DNA of 36,426 nucleotides from Oscillospiraceae bacterium (GCA_017540945.1 JAFYAB010000081.1:1-36426); one strand, 5' to 3'; shown: positions 22,281 to 30,331, numbered from the stretch's first letter. Notes: generated from the sequence alone by a model not told the origin. Translations and numbers: made by a program.

Positions 22281-23318
22281 TTATCGGGTGGTATCCACCT
22301 TGATCTCGCCGGAGATGATCTTCTTCGCCATTTCCTCGACGGCGGCCTTGAGCTCGTCGGAAATCTGCTGGACAGAGCCTTCTTCGCCGTAGCCGATGCC
22401 CACGTAGCCGTTGGACATGTCAGCCACCCAGGTGGTGCCCCACTTGGAGGCGTCGCCGCCGGCCAGAGCCTTGACAGCGTCATAGATGGAGTTGCCCACT
22501 TCCTTCTTCATGGAGCAGATGATGACCTCGGGATCGATGTACTTCTGATCGGAGTCCACGCCGATGGCGTAGAAGCCGCGCTGCTTGGCAGCCTGGAAAA
22601 CGCCGTCGCCGGCGGCGGAGGCGATCTGGAAAATCACGTCGGCCTTCTGGTCGTTCAGGGCAATGGCGCAATCCTTGCCTTTGGCGGGATCGTCATAGTC
22701 GTTGGTATAGTTGGTGACGACCTTGATGTCGGGTTTGGCAGCCAGAGCACCCTGCTTGTAACCCACGATGAAGTCGTTGATGACAGGCTGGTCCTGTCCG
22801 CCCACGGCGCCGATGACGCCGGTCTTGGACATGGAGGCGGCAATGTATCCCGCCAGGAAGGAGCCCTCGTTCTGGGCATAGGTGATGTTCAGCACGTTGG
22901 GAATGGGTTCATCTGTCGCGTTGTCGATCCAGATGAACTTGACGTCGGGATAGCTGGGCGCGACTTCGGCAATGTCGTAGAATTCCCAGCCCACGCAGAC
23001 CACCAGGTCAGCCTTGTCCGCGGCGTTCTTCATCTGGGCGGTGTGGTTCTCGTTGCCGCACTCGATCAGGGTCAGCTGGATCCCCAGGTCCTTCACCAAG
23101 CGCTCGGCACCGGCGCGGGAGGAGTCGTAGAAGGAACGGTCGCCGAACTGACCGGCCACCACCAACGCCAGCTTGAGATCGGAGGCGGTATCGGCGGGCT
23201 TGGTATCGGCGGGCTTGGTATCGACGGGCTTTTCGTTGTCCTTGCAGCCGACGAACAGGGTCAGCATCAGGACCAGCACCAAAAGCAGGCTGATGATTTT
23301 TTTCATGTTTTCATGCAT
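22281..23318 (-). CDS. BMP-family substrate-binding lipoprotein (NupN/PnrA/TmpC-like)
   Basis: A 345-residue surface-anchored receptor of a purine-nucleoside-type importer. The signal peptide ends in LFVGC, followed by a short linker with DTKPA repeats. BMP features: LALVVAGQFGDRSFYDSSRAG at the start of the domain, VCVGWEFYDIAEVAPSYPDV, NVLNITYAQNEGSFLAGY, VIGAVGGQDQPVINDFIVGY, ADVIFQIASAAGDGVFQAAK and AIGVDSDQ. An alternative ATG at 23306 would drop four residues before MKKII; neither start has ideal spacing to the AAGGAAAGG site. It heads the operon, driven by a strong sigma-A promoter. Ligand specificity (nucleoside versus other) is inferred from family. Confidence 0.94.
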   Translation of the reverse strand: MHENMKKIISLLLVLVLMLTLFVGCKDNEKPVDTKPADTKPADTASDLKLALVVAGQFGDRSFYDSSRAGAERLVKDLGIQLTLIECGNENHTAQMKNAADKADLVVCVGWEFYDIAEVAPSYPDVKFIWIDNATDEPIPNVLNITYAQNEGSFLAGYIAASMSKTGVIGAVGGQDQPVINDFIVGYKQGALAAKPDIKVVTNYTNDYDDPAKGKDCAIALNDQKADVIFQIASAAGDGVFQAAKQRGFYAIGVDSDQKYIDPEVIICSMKKEVGNSIYDAVKALAGGDASKWGTTWVADMSNGYVGIGYGEEGSVQQISDELKAAVEEMAKKIISGEIKVDTTR

Positions 23319-23356
23319 CCTTTCCTTTTCGCGGGCCGGACCCGCATACTGTTTAT

Positions 23357-23385
23357 ATTATACTTCATTCTATTTCAGGTTGCAA
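23357..23385 (-). promoter_or_regulatory. Sigma-A promoter of the BMP importer operon
   Basis: Minus strand: TTGCAA (23380-23385), 17 bases, TATAAT (23357-23362), about 39 bases before the start. It is divergent from the pheS leader promoter. Confidence 0.85.
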
Positions 23386-23465
23386 GAGGAATTTCAACAG
23401 TTCCGCCGCTTTCCCGGGGCGGAGGACGCAAATTTTGAGGGGCGGAGGCACGCATAAAATAATGC

Positions 23466-23494
23466 TTGCATAATTGGCGTTGTTGTGCTATACT
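23466..23494 (+). promoter_or_regulatory. Sigma-A promoter of the pheST T-box transcript
   Basis: TTGCAT (23466-23471), 17 bases, TATACT (23489-23494). Transcription would start near 23501 and give a leader of almost 400 bases before pheS. Confidence 0.82.
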
Positions 23495-23500
23495 ATTTGC

Positions 23501-23781
23501 GTTCGTTTGAACGGATATGGAAACACAGGCGTTGAACGGTTTGTCTTTGTTCCATCGGCGGGTCCAGAGAGGGTGCGGAAGCTGCGAGCACCTCCCGCGG
23601 AGCAGAGGCCTTCGGCCGGGAGCCGCGGGTTTGAAGGAACGGGCGCGGGCCCGCTCTGGGTAGGATCCGCCGCGGGGATCGCGTTAAGGTCCGAAGAGTG
23701 CGCCGGAGCTCCGGCGAATGCGGGTGGTACCGCGGAAGCGTCGTCTTTCGTCCCAGGTCGATGGGAGGAAAGGCGTTTTTT
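23501..23781 (+). ncRNA. T-box riboswitch leader of pheST
   Basis: The diagnostic T-box GGGTGGTACCGCGG lies at 23722-23735, just after a GCCGGAGCTCCGGC stem (stem III position). A terminator stem follows (23742-23781). Upstream, AGAGAGGGTGC and GCACC around a GCTGCGA loop resemble the distal part of stem I, enclosed by CCAGAG/CTCTGG. Uncharged tRNA-Phe would be expected to stabilise the antiterminator and raise pheST expression. A TTC triplet (Phe codon) is at 23611-23613, but it lies in a GGCC/GGCC hairpin instead of the usual GAA-codon context, so the specifier assignment is uncertain. Confidence 0.88.
23742..23781 (+). terminator. Regulated terminator of the pheST T-box
   Basis: CGTCTTTCGTCCC (23742-23754) pairs with GGGAGGAAAGGCG (23763-23775, one mismatch and wobbles), followed by six T. 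It is mutually exclusive with the T-box antiterminator. Confidence 0.85.
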
Positions 23782-23795
23782 CGTCCCCGCTGCAG

Positions 23796-23854
23796 GGGCG
23801 CTCACTGAGCGCCCGCGCTTGCGAAGCAAGCATCGCATGCGTCAGCAGGCGATC
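23796..23854. repeat. Palindromic module between T-box terminator and pheS
   Basis: A chain of small palindromes: GGGCGCT/AGCGCCC, GCTTGC-GAA-GCAAGC and GCATCGCATGC. The stretch CGCGCTTGCGAAGCAAGC through GCAGGCGAT also occurs, inverted and diverged, at 32813-32848. It is therefore a dispersed repeat part and not a piece of the riboswitch. Confidence 0.65.
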
Positions 23855-23894
23855 TTTTCCTGCGTAACTATCTTCCAAACAAGGAGAGATGATA

Positions 23895-24923
23895 ATGAGA
23901 GAACAACTGGAACAAATCAAAGCCAAGGCCCTGCAGGCCCTGCAGGAGGCGAAGGAGTCCTCTGAGCTGGAAGCCCTGCGCGTGAGCCTGCTGGGCAAGA
24001 AGGGCGAGCTCACCGCCGTGCTGAAGATGATGGGCAGGCTCTCCGCCGAGGAGCGCCCCGTCATGGGACAGCTGGCCAACTCCGTCCGGGCCTCCATCGA
24101 TGAAAAGCTGGAGGAGCGGAAGGCTGAGCTGGCCGCCGCCGCCCTGGAGGCGAAGCTGGCCGCCGAGGCCCTGGACGTCACTGTCCCCGGGACCCCCCGG
24201 GAGCTTGGCCACAAGCACCCCATGTACATTGCCCTGGACGAAGCCAAGGAGATTTTCATCGGCATGGGCTTCCAGATCCTGGAGGGCCCCGAGGTGGAGC
24301 TGGCCGACTACAACTTCACGAAGCTGAACACGGAGGAGGGTCATCCCGCCCGGGACTGGTCCGACACCTTCTATATCACAGAGGACAGCTCCGTCCTGCT
24401 GCGGACCCAGACCTCCCCCATGCAGATCCGGGCCATGGAGGCCATCAAGCATCCCCCCATCCGCATCCTGGCCCCGGGCCGGGTCTACCGCAAGGATGAG
24501 GTGGACGCCACCCACTCTCCCATGTTCCACCAGATCGAGGGCCTGGTCATCGACAAGGGCATCACCATGGCGGATCTGAAGGGCACCCTGGAAACCCTGG
24601 TCAAATCCCTCTACGGCGAGGACTCCGTGGTCCGCTTCCGTCCCCACCACTTCCCCTTCACCGAACCCAGCTGCGAGGTGGACGTCCAGTGCTTCAAGTG
24701 CAGAGGCGCCGGCTGTCCCACCTGCAAGGGCGAGGGCTGGATCGAGCTGCTGGGCGCGGGCATGGTGCACCCCAAGGTCCTGGAGGGCTGCGGCATCGAC
24801 CCCAACGTATACTCCGGCTTCGCCTTCGGCATCGGCCTGGAGCGCATGGCCATGCGCCGCTTCCAGATCTCCGATCTTCGCCTGATCTTTGAGAACGATG
24901 TCCGCTTCCTGCGGCAATTCTGA
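23895..24923 (+). CDS. pheS: Phenylalanyl-tRNA synthetase alpha subunit
   Basis: A 342-residue catalytic subunit of the alpha2-beta2 class II enzyme that charges tRNA-Phe. An N-terminal coiled-coil (about 1-90) binds tRNA. The catalytic core has HPARDWSDTFYI, motif 2 GRVYRKDEVDATHSPMFHQI, HHFPFTEPSCEVDVQC, and motif 3 GFAFGIGLERMAM. A CxxC...CxxC insert (CFKCRGAGCPTCKGEGW) is present, as in many bacterial PheS. ATG 23895 is preferred over the ATG two codons upstream because AAGGAG then has 8-base spacing. It lies 18 bases before pheT and is controlled by the T-box leader. Confidence 0.98.
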   Translation: MREQLEQIKAKALQALQEAKESSELEALRVSLLGKKGELTAVLKMMGRLSAEERPVMGQLANSVRASIDEKLEERKAELAAAALEAKLAAEALDVTVPGTPRELGHKHPMYIALDEAKEIFIGMGFQILEGPEVELADYNFTKLNTEEGHPARDWSDTFYITEDSSVLLRTQTSPMQIRAMEAIKHPPIRILAPGRVYRKDEVDATHSPMFHQIEGLVIDKGITMADLKGTLETLVKSLYGEDSVVRFRPHHFPFTEPSCEVDVQCFKCRGAGCPTCKGEGWIELLGAGMVHPKVLEGCGIDPNVYSGFAFGIGLERMAMRRFQISDLRLIFENDVRFLRQF

Positions 24924-24941
24924 GAAAGGAGGCTTTGCAGA

Positions 24942-27326
24942 ATGAATATTTCGAGAAAATGGCTCAAGGAATTCGTTGACATCCAGGCCTCCGACCGGGA
25001 GTATGACGAAATCATGACCATCGCCGGGCAGAAGGTGGAGACCACCACCCGGCTGGATGAGGAAATCAAAAACGTGAAGGTGGGCAAGGTCCTGTCCATC
25101 GTCCGCCATCCCAACTCCGATCACATGTGGATCTGCCAGATCGACGTAGGCGAGGCCCTGCCCGTCCAGATCGTCACCGGCGCCCAGAACGTCCACGCGG
25201 GCGACCTGGTCCCGGCGGCTCTGCACGACTCCTGGCTGGCGGGCGGCGTTCACATCACCGCCGGCAAGCTCCGGGGCGAGGACTCCAACGGCATGCTCTG
25301 CTCCATCCAGGAGCTGGGCCTGACCCGAAACGACTTCCCCGCCGCCTGTGAGAACGGTATCTGGATTCTCAACGACGAGGACTGCTGCGTCGGTCAGGAC
25401 ATCAACGAAGTGATCGGCAACGACGACAGCATCGTAGAGTTCGAGATCACCAACAACCGCCCCGACTGCTACAGCCTCATCGGCCTGGCCCGGGAGACCG
25501 CGGCGGCCTTCAACGTGCCCCTGAAGCTCCACGAGCCCGTGGTCAGAGGCGGCGGCCCCGGCGTCCTCACCGAGCTGCTGGACGTGGAAACCCCGGACCC
25601 GGACCTCTGCCTGCGCTACTCCGCCCGGATGGTGCGGAACGTGAAGATCGGACCCTCCCCCAAATGGATGCGTCAGCGCCTCCGCGCCGCGGGGATCCGG
25701 CCCATCAACAACATCGTGGACATCACCAACTACGTGATGGTGGAATACGGTCAGCCCATGCACGCCTTTGACTACCGCTACGTCAAGGGCGGGAAGATCA
25801 TCGTCCGCCGCGCCGGCGCCGACGCCGAGCTCACCACCCTGGACGGCATCGTCCGGAAGCTGACGCCCGACATGCTGGTCATCGCCGACGAGACCCGGCC
25901 TGTGGGTCTGGCGGGCGTCATGGGCGGCGAGAACTCCGAGATCGTCCCCGACACCGCCGACGTGGTTTTCGAGTCCGCCAACTTCGACGGCACCTCCATC
26001 CGCAAGACCGCTCTGGCCCTGGGCATGCGCACCGAGGCCTCGGCCAAGTTTGAAAAGAACATCGACCCCATGCTCACTCTGCCCGCCGTCAACCGGGCCT
26101 GCGAGCTGGTGGAGCTGCTGGGAGCCGGCGAAGTCCTGGACGGCGTCATTGACAACCTCAACTATGTGCCGGAGCCCGTGACCATTCCCCTGGAGCCCGC
26201 GCGGATCAACGCCCTGCTGGGCACCGAGATCCCCGAGGCGGACATGATCGAGTATCTTCGCCGGGAGCAGGTCCCCGTGGCGGACGGCATGATCCGGGTG
26301 CCCTCCTGGCGGCCCGATCTGCGGCGGATGGCCGATATTGCCGAGGAGGTCGCCCGCTTCTACGGCTACAACGAGATCCCCACCACCCTGATGCGGGGCG
26401 CCACCACCCGGGGCGGCTACTCCCCCGCTCAGAAGCTGGAAAACAAGGCCGGCGCCGCCGCCCGGGCTCTGGGCTATAGCGAGATCATCACCTACTCCTT
26501 CGTCTCCCCCTCCGGCATGGATCTGATCCGCGCCCCCAAGAACGACCCGCGGCGGAAGCAGATCAAGCTGCTGAACCCCCTGGGCGAGGACAGCTCCGTC
26601 ATGCGCACCGCCGGCCTGCCCTCCATGCTGGACATTCTGGCCAGGAACTACGCCTACCACAACAAGGCCGCCCGGCTCTATGAGCTGGCAAAGATCTATC
26701 TGCCCGTAGAGGGTCAGATCCTGCCCCGCGAGCCCAAGCTGCTGATGCTGGGCGCCTATGGGCCCGGAGAGGACTTCTACAGCCTTAAGGGCGCCGTGGA
26801 GAGCATTCTGGGCCAGCTCAACGTCCAGGCCTGCCGCTTTGAAGCCCTCCGGGACGATCCCAGCTGGCACCCCGGCCGTTGCGCCGCTCTCTGGGTCGGC
26901 GACAAACGGATCGGCCTGCTGGGCCAGGTCCATCCCCAGGTCGCAAAGAACTACGGCATGGACTGCGAGGTCTACGCCGCCGAGCTGAACTTCTCCGATC
27001 TGATCACGGTGGTGGCGCCGGAGAAAACCTTCAAGGCCCTGCCCCGTTTCCCGGCTGTCAGCCGCGATCTGGCTGTAGTCTGCGCCGAGGCCGTCACCGT
27101 AGGGGCCCTGGAGGCCTGTATCACCGAGGCCGCCGGTCCCCTGCTCCGGGAGATCAAGCTCTTCGATATCTATCGGGGCGCCGGCATTCTGCCCGGCATG
27201 AAGAGCGCAGCCTTCTCCCTGAGCTTCCGGGCCGAGGACCGCACCCTGACCGACGCCGACATCGAGCCCGCCATGGGCAGCGTGCTCAAGGCTCTGGAGA
27301 GTCAATTGGGCGCTTTCAGACGTTGA
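24942..27326 (+). CDS. pheT: Phenylalanyl-tRNA synthetase beta subunit
   Basis: A 794-residue full-length beta subunit. An N-terminal EMAP/OB-type tRNA-binding domain (about 40-150) includes HPNSDHMWICQIDVG and QIVTGAQNV. The B3/B4 editing domain follows, with GPSPKWMRQRLRAAGIRPIN, IVDITNYVMVEYGQPMHAFD and VMGGENSE; it hydrolyses Tyr-tRNA-Phe. B5 comes next, then the catalytic-like domain with EEVARFYGYNEIP. The C-terminal ferredoxin-fold anticodon domain (about 700-794) includes PRFPAVSRDLAVVC. GAAAGGAGG precedes the ATG. Co-transcribed with pheS; the DegV gene begins 21 bases after its stop and probably shares the message. Confidence 0.98.
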   Translation: MNISRKWLKEFVDIQASDREYDEIMTIAGQKVETTTRLDEEIKNVKVGKVLSIVRHPNSDHMWICQIDVGEALPVQIVTGAQNVHAGDLVPAALHDSWLAGGVHITAGKLRGEDSNGMLCSIQELGLTRNDFPAACENGIWILNDEDCCVGQDINEVIGNDDSIVEFEITNNRPDCYSLIGLARETAAAFNVPLKLHEPVVRGGGPGVLTELLDVETPDPDLCLRYSARMVRNVKIGPSPKWMRQRLRAAGIRPINNIVDITNYVMVEYGQPMHAFDYRYVKGGKIIVRRAGADAELTTLDGIVRKLTPDMLVIADETRPVGLAGVMGGENSEIVPDTADVVFESANFDGTSIRKTALALGMRTEASAKFEKNIDPMLTLPAVNRACELVELLGAGEVLDGVIDNLNYVPEPVTIPLEPARINALLGTEIPEADMIEYLRREQVPVADGMIRVPSWRPDLRRMADIAEEVARFYGYNEIPTTLMRGATTRGGYSPAQKLENKAGAAARALGYSEIITYSFVSPSGMDLIRAPKNDPRRKQIKLLNPLGEDSSVMRTAGLPSMLDILARNYAYHNKAARLYELAKIYLPVEGQILPREPKLLMLGAYGPGEDFYSLKGAVESILGQLNVQACRFEALRDDPSWHPGRCAALWVGDKRIGLLGQVHPQVAKNYGMDCEVYAAELNFSDLITVVAPEKTFKALPRFPAVSRDLAVVCAEAVTVGALEACITEAAGPLLREIKLFDIYRGAGILPGMKSAAFSLSFRAEDRTLTDADIEPAMGSVLKALESQLGAFRR

Positions 27327-27347
27327 GTCATCAAAAAGGAGTACAAT

Positions 27348-28193
27348 ATGAAACCATATATTATCAGCGCGGACAGCACCCTGGATATGCCGGCGGAGCT
27401 GCTGGCAAAATATGACATCCGCGTGATCGCCAGCTACGTCACCATGGGCGACAAAACCGTGGACGACTGGCCCGATCTCACCCAGAAGGATCTGCTGGAC
27501 TACGTAAAGCAGTCCGGGCAGCTGGCCAAGACCAGCGCCGCCAACCCGGACGACTATGAAAAGTGGTTCCGCAAGCTGGCAGCCGAGGGCCGCCCCATCA
27601 TCCACGTGGCCAAGAGCTCCGGCGTCTCCTCCTGCTATCAGAACGCCTGTATGGCAGCCAGGGAACTGGAAAATGTTTGGGTGGTGGACTCCAAGAACCT
27701 GGCCGGCGGCAGCTCCATGACCATCCTCGCGGCACTGAATACGGAGCTGGAGGATCCCGCCCAGGTGGCGGCCTTCATGGAGGCCTACCGGGAGCGGATC
27801 GAGGGCAGCTTCATCATCGAGACCCTGGAATTCCTCTACAAGGGCGGACGCTGCTCCGCGTTGGCCGCTCTGGGCGCCAATATCCTCAAGCTGCGGCCGG
27901 AGATCGTCTTCGACAACGGCATCATGCGGCTGGGCAAAAAATACCGGGGCGTCTACAGCAAGTGCGTCTACCAGTATTTGGAGGACCAGTTCGCCAAGCT
28001 GCCCGGCTATGAAACCGATCTGGTCTACATGAACCACACCATTCAGGACCCGGCCTTTCTGGAGGAGCTGAAAGCCTGCGTCCGGGAGCGGACCGGCTGC
28101 CGGGAGCTCATCGAATATCCCGCCTCCTCCGCCATCTCCACCCACTGCGGCCCCAACACCTTCGGCGTCTTTTTCGTTCGCAAAGAAAAATAA
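27348..28193 (+). CDS. DegV family fatty-acid-binding protein
   Basis: A 281-residue two-domain protein of the DegV/FakB class, which binds a fatty acid and in species with FakA presents it for phosphorylation. Visible features: IISADSTLDMP at the N-terminus, KTSAANPDDYEKWF, AKSSGVSSCYQNA (ligand loop), VWVVDSKNLAGGSS, and ETLEFLYKGGRCSALAALGANIL, the conserved region closing the lipid site. The domain order is standard and length is normal. AAAAGGAG precedes the ATG. It follows pheT by 21 bases with no terminator, so it probably belongs to the same transcript. Whether it acts as a FakB depends on a fakA elsewhere. Confidence 0.94.
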   Translation: MKPYIISADSTLDMPAELLAKYDIRVIASYVTMGDKTVDDWPDLTQKDLLDYVKQSGQLAKTSAANPDDYEKWFRKLAAEGRPIIHVAKSSGVSSCYQNACMAARELENVWVVDSKNLAGGSSMTILAALNTELEDPAQVAAFMEAYRERIEGSFIIETLEFLYKGGRCSALAALGANILKLRPEIVFDNGIMRLGKKYRGVYSKCVYQYLEDQFAKLPGYETDLVYMNHTIQDPAFLEELKACVRERTGCRELIEYPASSAISTHCGPNTFGVFFVRKEK

Positions 28194-28207
28194 TTTCGAA
28201 TTATCTC

Positions 28208-28236
28208 TTTACAAATCCCATAAAATGGGGTATCAT
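28208..28236 (+). promoter_or_regulatory. Sigma-A promoter for ireB
   Basis: TTTACA (28208-28213), 17 bases, TATCAT (28231-28236), about 37 bases before the ATG. Confidence 0.75.
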
Positions 28237-28272
28237 AAGGGATAAGGAAAAACCGAAAAGGAGGCAGGCCCT

Positions 28273-28518
28273 ATGGAAGACCATACCATAAAATACCGGG
28301 TTCCCTTGGAGGATCACGAGGAAATGAAGCGGATTTTGTCCTCCGTCTATACCTCTCTGACCGAAAAGGGCTACAATCCCGTCAACCAGATCGTAGGGTA
28401 TCTCCTCTCCGAGGACCCCACCTACATCACCAATCACAACAACGCCCGCGCTATGATCGGCCGTCTGGACCGGGACGAGCTGCTCTCCGAGCTGGTGCGT
28501 CACTATTTGTTCGACTGA
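28273..28518 (+). CDS. ireB: IreB family regulatory phosphoprotein (UPF0297)
   Basis: An 81-residue small cytoplasmic protein of the IreB/YrzL family. In Enterococcus, IreB is a substrate of the PASTA kinase IreK and affects cephalosporin resistance. The typical core is present: [33 protein letters not shown], and [19 protein letters not shown]. The N-terminus contains a Thr ([10 protein letters not shown]) in the region where family members are phosphorylated. It has its own promoter and terminator. It is often next to ruvX/yqgF and DUF1292 genes; here those partners are absent and DegV is upstream. Confidence 0.93.
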   Translation: MEDHTIKYRVPLEDHEEMKRILSSVYTSLTEKGYNPVNQIVGYLLSEDPTYITNHNNARAMIGRLDRDELLSELVRHYLFD

Positions 28519-28542
28519 TCCGGTCCCCATGCACAGACAACG

Positions 28543-28576
28543 CGGGGAGCCTGCGGCGCAGGCTCCCCGTTTTGTT
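28543..28576 (+). terminator. Intrinsic terminator after ireB
   Basis: CGGGGAGCCTGC (28543-28554) pairs with GCAGGCTCCCCG (28558-28569), followed by TTTTGTT. Confidence 0.9.
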
Positions 28577-28580
28577 GATG

Positions 28581-28770
28581 TCCGGCGAATTGTTACAATT
28601 TTCGCCGGATCGTTACAAGTTCATATGTACCCCGCTTTCCCGCCGCAAGCCGGCAAACCACGTCATTCGGGCCAAATTTCTCCCCTTTTTTGAAAAAAAC
28701 TGCAAGTTTTTGTGATTTTTTCCTGTAAGGGGTTGACAAACTCGTTGCAATGAGTTACAATTTGGTTACA
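28581..28770. promoter_or_regulatory. Array of GTTACA half-sites and a palindrome upstream of the 28792 gene
   Basis: GTTACA occurs at 28592, 28612, 28754 and 28765, and GTTGCA at 28744. The pair 28754/28765 is an 11-base direct repeat; on the minus strand it reads TGTAAC-N5-TGTAAC, the form of WalR boxes (TGTWAH-N5-TGTWAH). The first copy lies within a long palindrome, TCCGGCGAA...TTCGCCGGA (28581-28609). The 28754-28770 pair overlaps the -10 region, which would fit repression. Confidence 0.5.
28733..28761 (+). promoter_or_regulatory. Sigma-A promoter for the 28792 gene and the wall hydrolase
   Basis: TTGACA (28733-28738), 17 bases, TACAAT (28756-28761), about 30 bases before the ATG. Confidence 0.8.
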
Positions 28771-28791
28771 ATCCCCATAAGGAGGTGCTCC

Positions 28792-29079
28792 ATGTCTGAA
28801 CAGAACGGCCTGACGTATAAGGGACATCCCTTGATGCGGAAGGACAACATGGTTTATTACGGCTCCATGGCCGATAAATATATCGTCATCATGCAGATCC
28901 TGGAATCCAAGGACTTTCAGGATATGAGCCTTGCCACAAAGGTCTCGGTACAGCTGCAGCTCACTGACCAGACCGTCCGGCCCAAGGATCGGATCATTCG
29001 AAAGAGCGAAAAGGACGGCTTCTACACAGCGCTGGACGTGGGCTGTGTCTGGCTCGAACGAGCCTTGGCCGGTAAGTGA
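28792..29079 (+). CDS. Small protein of unknown function, upstream of a wall hydrolase
   Basis: A 95-residue soluble protein without signal peptide or membrane helix. Recognisable blocks are YKGHPLMRKDNMVYYGSMAD, YIVIMQILESKDFQDM and ATKVSVQLQLTD. I have the impression of similar uncharacterised proteins in Clostridia but cannot name a domain. ATG 28792 has TAAGGAGGTG 6-8 bases upstream. An in-frame ATG at 28750 would lie within the promoter. It ends 20 bases before the SH3-NlpC/P60 gene with no terminator, so both are probably in one operon. A role linked to envelope or division is only a context guess. Confidence 0.85.
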   Translation: MSEQNGLTYKGHPLMRKDNMVYYGSMADKYIVIMQILESKDFQDMSLATKVSVQLQLTDQTVRPKDRIIRKSEKDGFYTALDVGCVWLERALAGK

Positions 29080-29099
29080 TTCAGAAAGCGAGGGTACTT

Positions 29100-30197
29100 A
29101 TGAAAAGATTCAAAACCAGACTGATCGTATTGCTGCTGACTGTCTGCCTGCTGGCGGGTATGGCGCTTCCCGTGCATGCCACCGAGCTGAAGACCGGCAT
29201 CGGCGTCGTCACTGCCTCTTCCCTGCGGCTGCGGGCCAAGCCCAACACCGACGCGGAGATCCTGGCCACCGCCGTGGGCGGCGACTGTGTTGTGATCATC
29301 CGGGAGGTAGACGACTGGTATCTGGTCAACTACAACCTCGAGATCGGCTACATGGCCAAGGAGTATGTGGAGTTCAACGAGAAGAAGAACGTAAAGCTGG
29401 GCTTCGCCATGTTCGACTCCTCCAGCAATGTGCGCGGCGGCCCCGGTACCGATTCCGACATCGTCGCCCGGGCGCCCAAGGGCGAGACCTGCTTCATCAT
29501 CGGCTTCAACAGCGACTGGTATAAGGTCAGCTTCAACGGCCAGATCGGTTATGTCCGCTCCGACCTGCTGACCCTGCTGGAGATCCCCTACTCCAACTTT
29601 GGCAGCAAGGGCAATACCTATCACGAGGACGGCGCGGCCGCCGCGGAGAGCAAGCCCGAAGAGAGCAAGCCCGCCGAGAGCAGCAAAAGCTCCTCGGAGA
29701 GCAAGTCCTCCGAGCAAAGCAAGTCTTCCTCCAAGAGCAGCTCCGACAGCAAGAGCAGCTCTTCCAGCTCTTCCAGCAGTTCCGCCAGCTCCGGCAGCTC
29801 CAACAGTTCCACCGCTTCCACCCTGGGCGAGCGCGTAGCCGCCTACGCCCTGCAGTTCAAGGGCTACCGCTACGTTTACGGCGGCGCTACTCCCTCCGGC
29901 TTCGACTGCTCCGGCATGGTGTACTACATCTACAAGCAGTTCGGCTACAATGTGGGCCGGATCTGCACGGCGCAGCTCTCCGCCGGCAAGCATGTGACCC
30001 GCGGCAATCTGATGCCCGGCGACATCGTGGTCTTTGAGCGGACCTACACCACCAGCAGCCGGGCCACCCACTCCGGCATCTACATCGGCAACGGTCAGTT
30101 TATCCACGCCGCCAACACCAAGCTGGGCGTCATTGTCTCCAGCATCGACAACGAGTACTATGCCTCCCGCCTGATCTGCGGCGTTCGCGTAGGATAA
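29100..30197 (+). CDS. Secreted SH3-SH3-NlpC/P60 peptidoglycan endopeptidase
   Basis: A 365-residue exported cell wall hydrolase. The signal peptide ends near PVHA. Two bacterial SH3 domains (about 34-90 and 100-162) contain SSLRLRAKPNTDAEIL and SNVRGGPGTDSDIV, with DDWYLVNY and SDWYKVSF. A Ser/Lys-rich linker (about 185-247), almost all Ser in places, spans the wall. The NlpC/P60 domain (about 250-365) contains FDCSGMVYY (catalytic Cys about 270), THSGIYIG (His about 324) and FIHAANT (third polar residue). It should cut D-Glu-diamino-acid bonds in stem peptides. ATG 29100 follows a GCGAGGG site. The upstream GTTACA array would suit wall-stress (WalR-like) control. Confidence 0.95.
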   Translation: MKRFKTRLIVLLLTVCLLAGMALPVHATELKTGIGVVTASSLRLRAKPNTDAEILATAVGGDCVVIIREVDDWYLVNYNLEIGYMAKEYVEFNEKKNVKLGFAMFDSSSNVRGGPGTDSDIVARAPKGETCFIIGFNSDWYKVSFNGQIGYVRSDLLTLLEIPYSNFGSKGNTYHEDGAAAAESKPEESKPAESSKSSSESKSSEQSKSSSKSSSDSKSSSSSSSSSSASSGSSNSSTASTLGERVAAYALQFKGYRYVYGGATPSGFDCSGMVYYIYKQFGYNVGRICTAQLSAGKHVTRGNLMPGDIVVFERTYTTSSRATHSGIYIGNGQFIHAANTKLGVIVSSIDNEYYASRLICGVRVG

Positions 30198-30210
30198 TTG
30201 CAACAACGCT

Positions 30211-30243
30211 ACCCGGCATCGTTCAGATGCCGGGTATTTTTTT
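30211..30243 (+). terminator. Intrinsic terminator after the wall hydrolase
   Basis: ACCCGGCATC (30211-30220) pairs with GATGCCGGGT (30226-30235), then A and seven T. Confidence 0.93.
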
Positions 30244-30288
30244 GCGCTGGATGGGGAAACTAACGGCAGCGCGGGAATTGTCGGCCTG

Positions 30289-30331
30289 AGGTTCCTGGTA
30301 CAAGTCCGCAGAACCCTTGTACCTTGAACCT
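30289..30331. repeat. Inverted repeat upstream of spoVAD
   Basis: AGGTTCCTGGTACAAG (30289-30304) faces CTTGTACCTTGAACCT (30316-30331), 14 of 16 bases complementary with an 11-base loop. No T-tail. It sits 42 bases before the spoVAD ATG, where a forespore promoter would be expected; no clear sigma-G motif was recognised. Confidence 0.6.

Noticed and set aside
20878..22392. Long plus-strand frame opposite the importer ATPase
   Set aside because: Shadow of the double ATPase gene, rich in His, Asp, Gln and Leu, no ribosome site and no recognisable domain.
23319..23465. Possible purine or other riboswitch before the BMP importer
   Set aside because: The leader between promoter and start is only about 39 bases, too short for a riboswitch, and no known core motif is present.
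23868..28145. Very long open frame (about 1425 codons) on the minus strand across pheS, pheT and DegV
   Set aside because: It is antisense to three clear conserved genes. Its Gly/His/Gln/Leu-rich composition is the usual mirror of GC-rich coding sequence, and it has no domain features.
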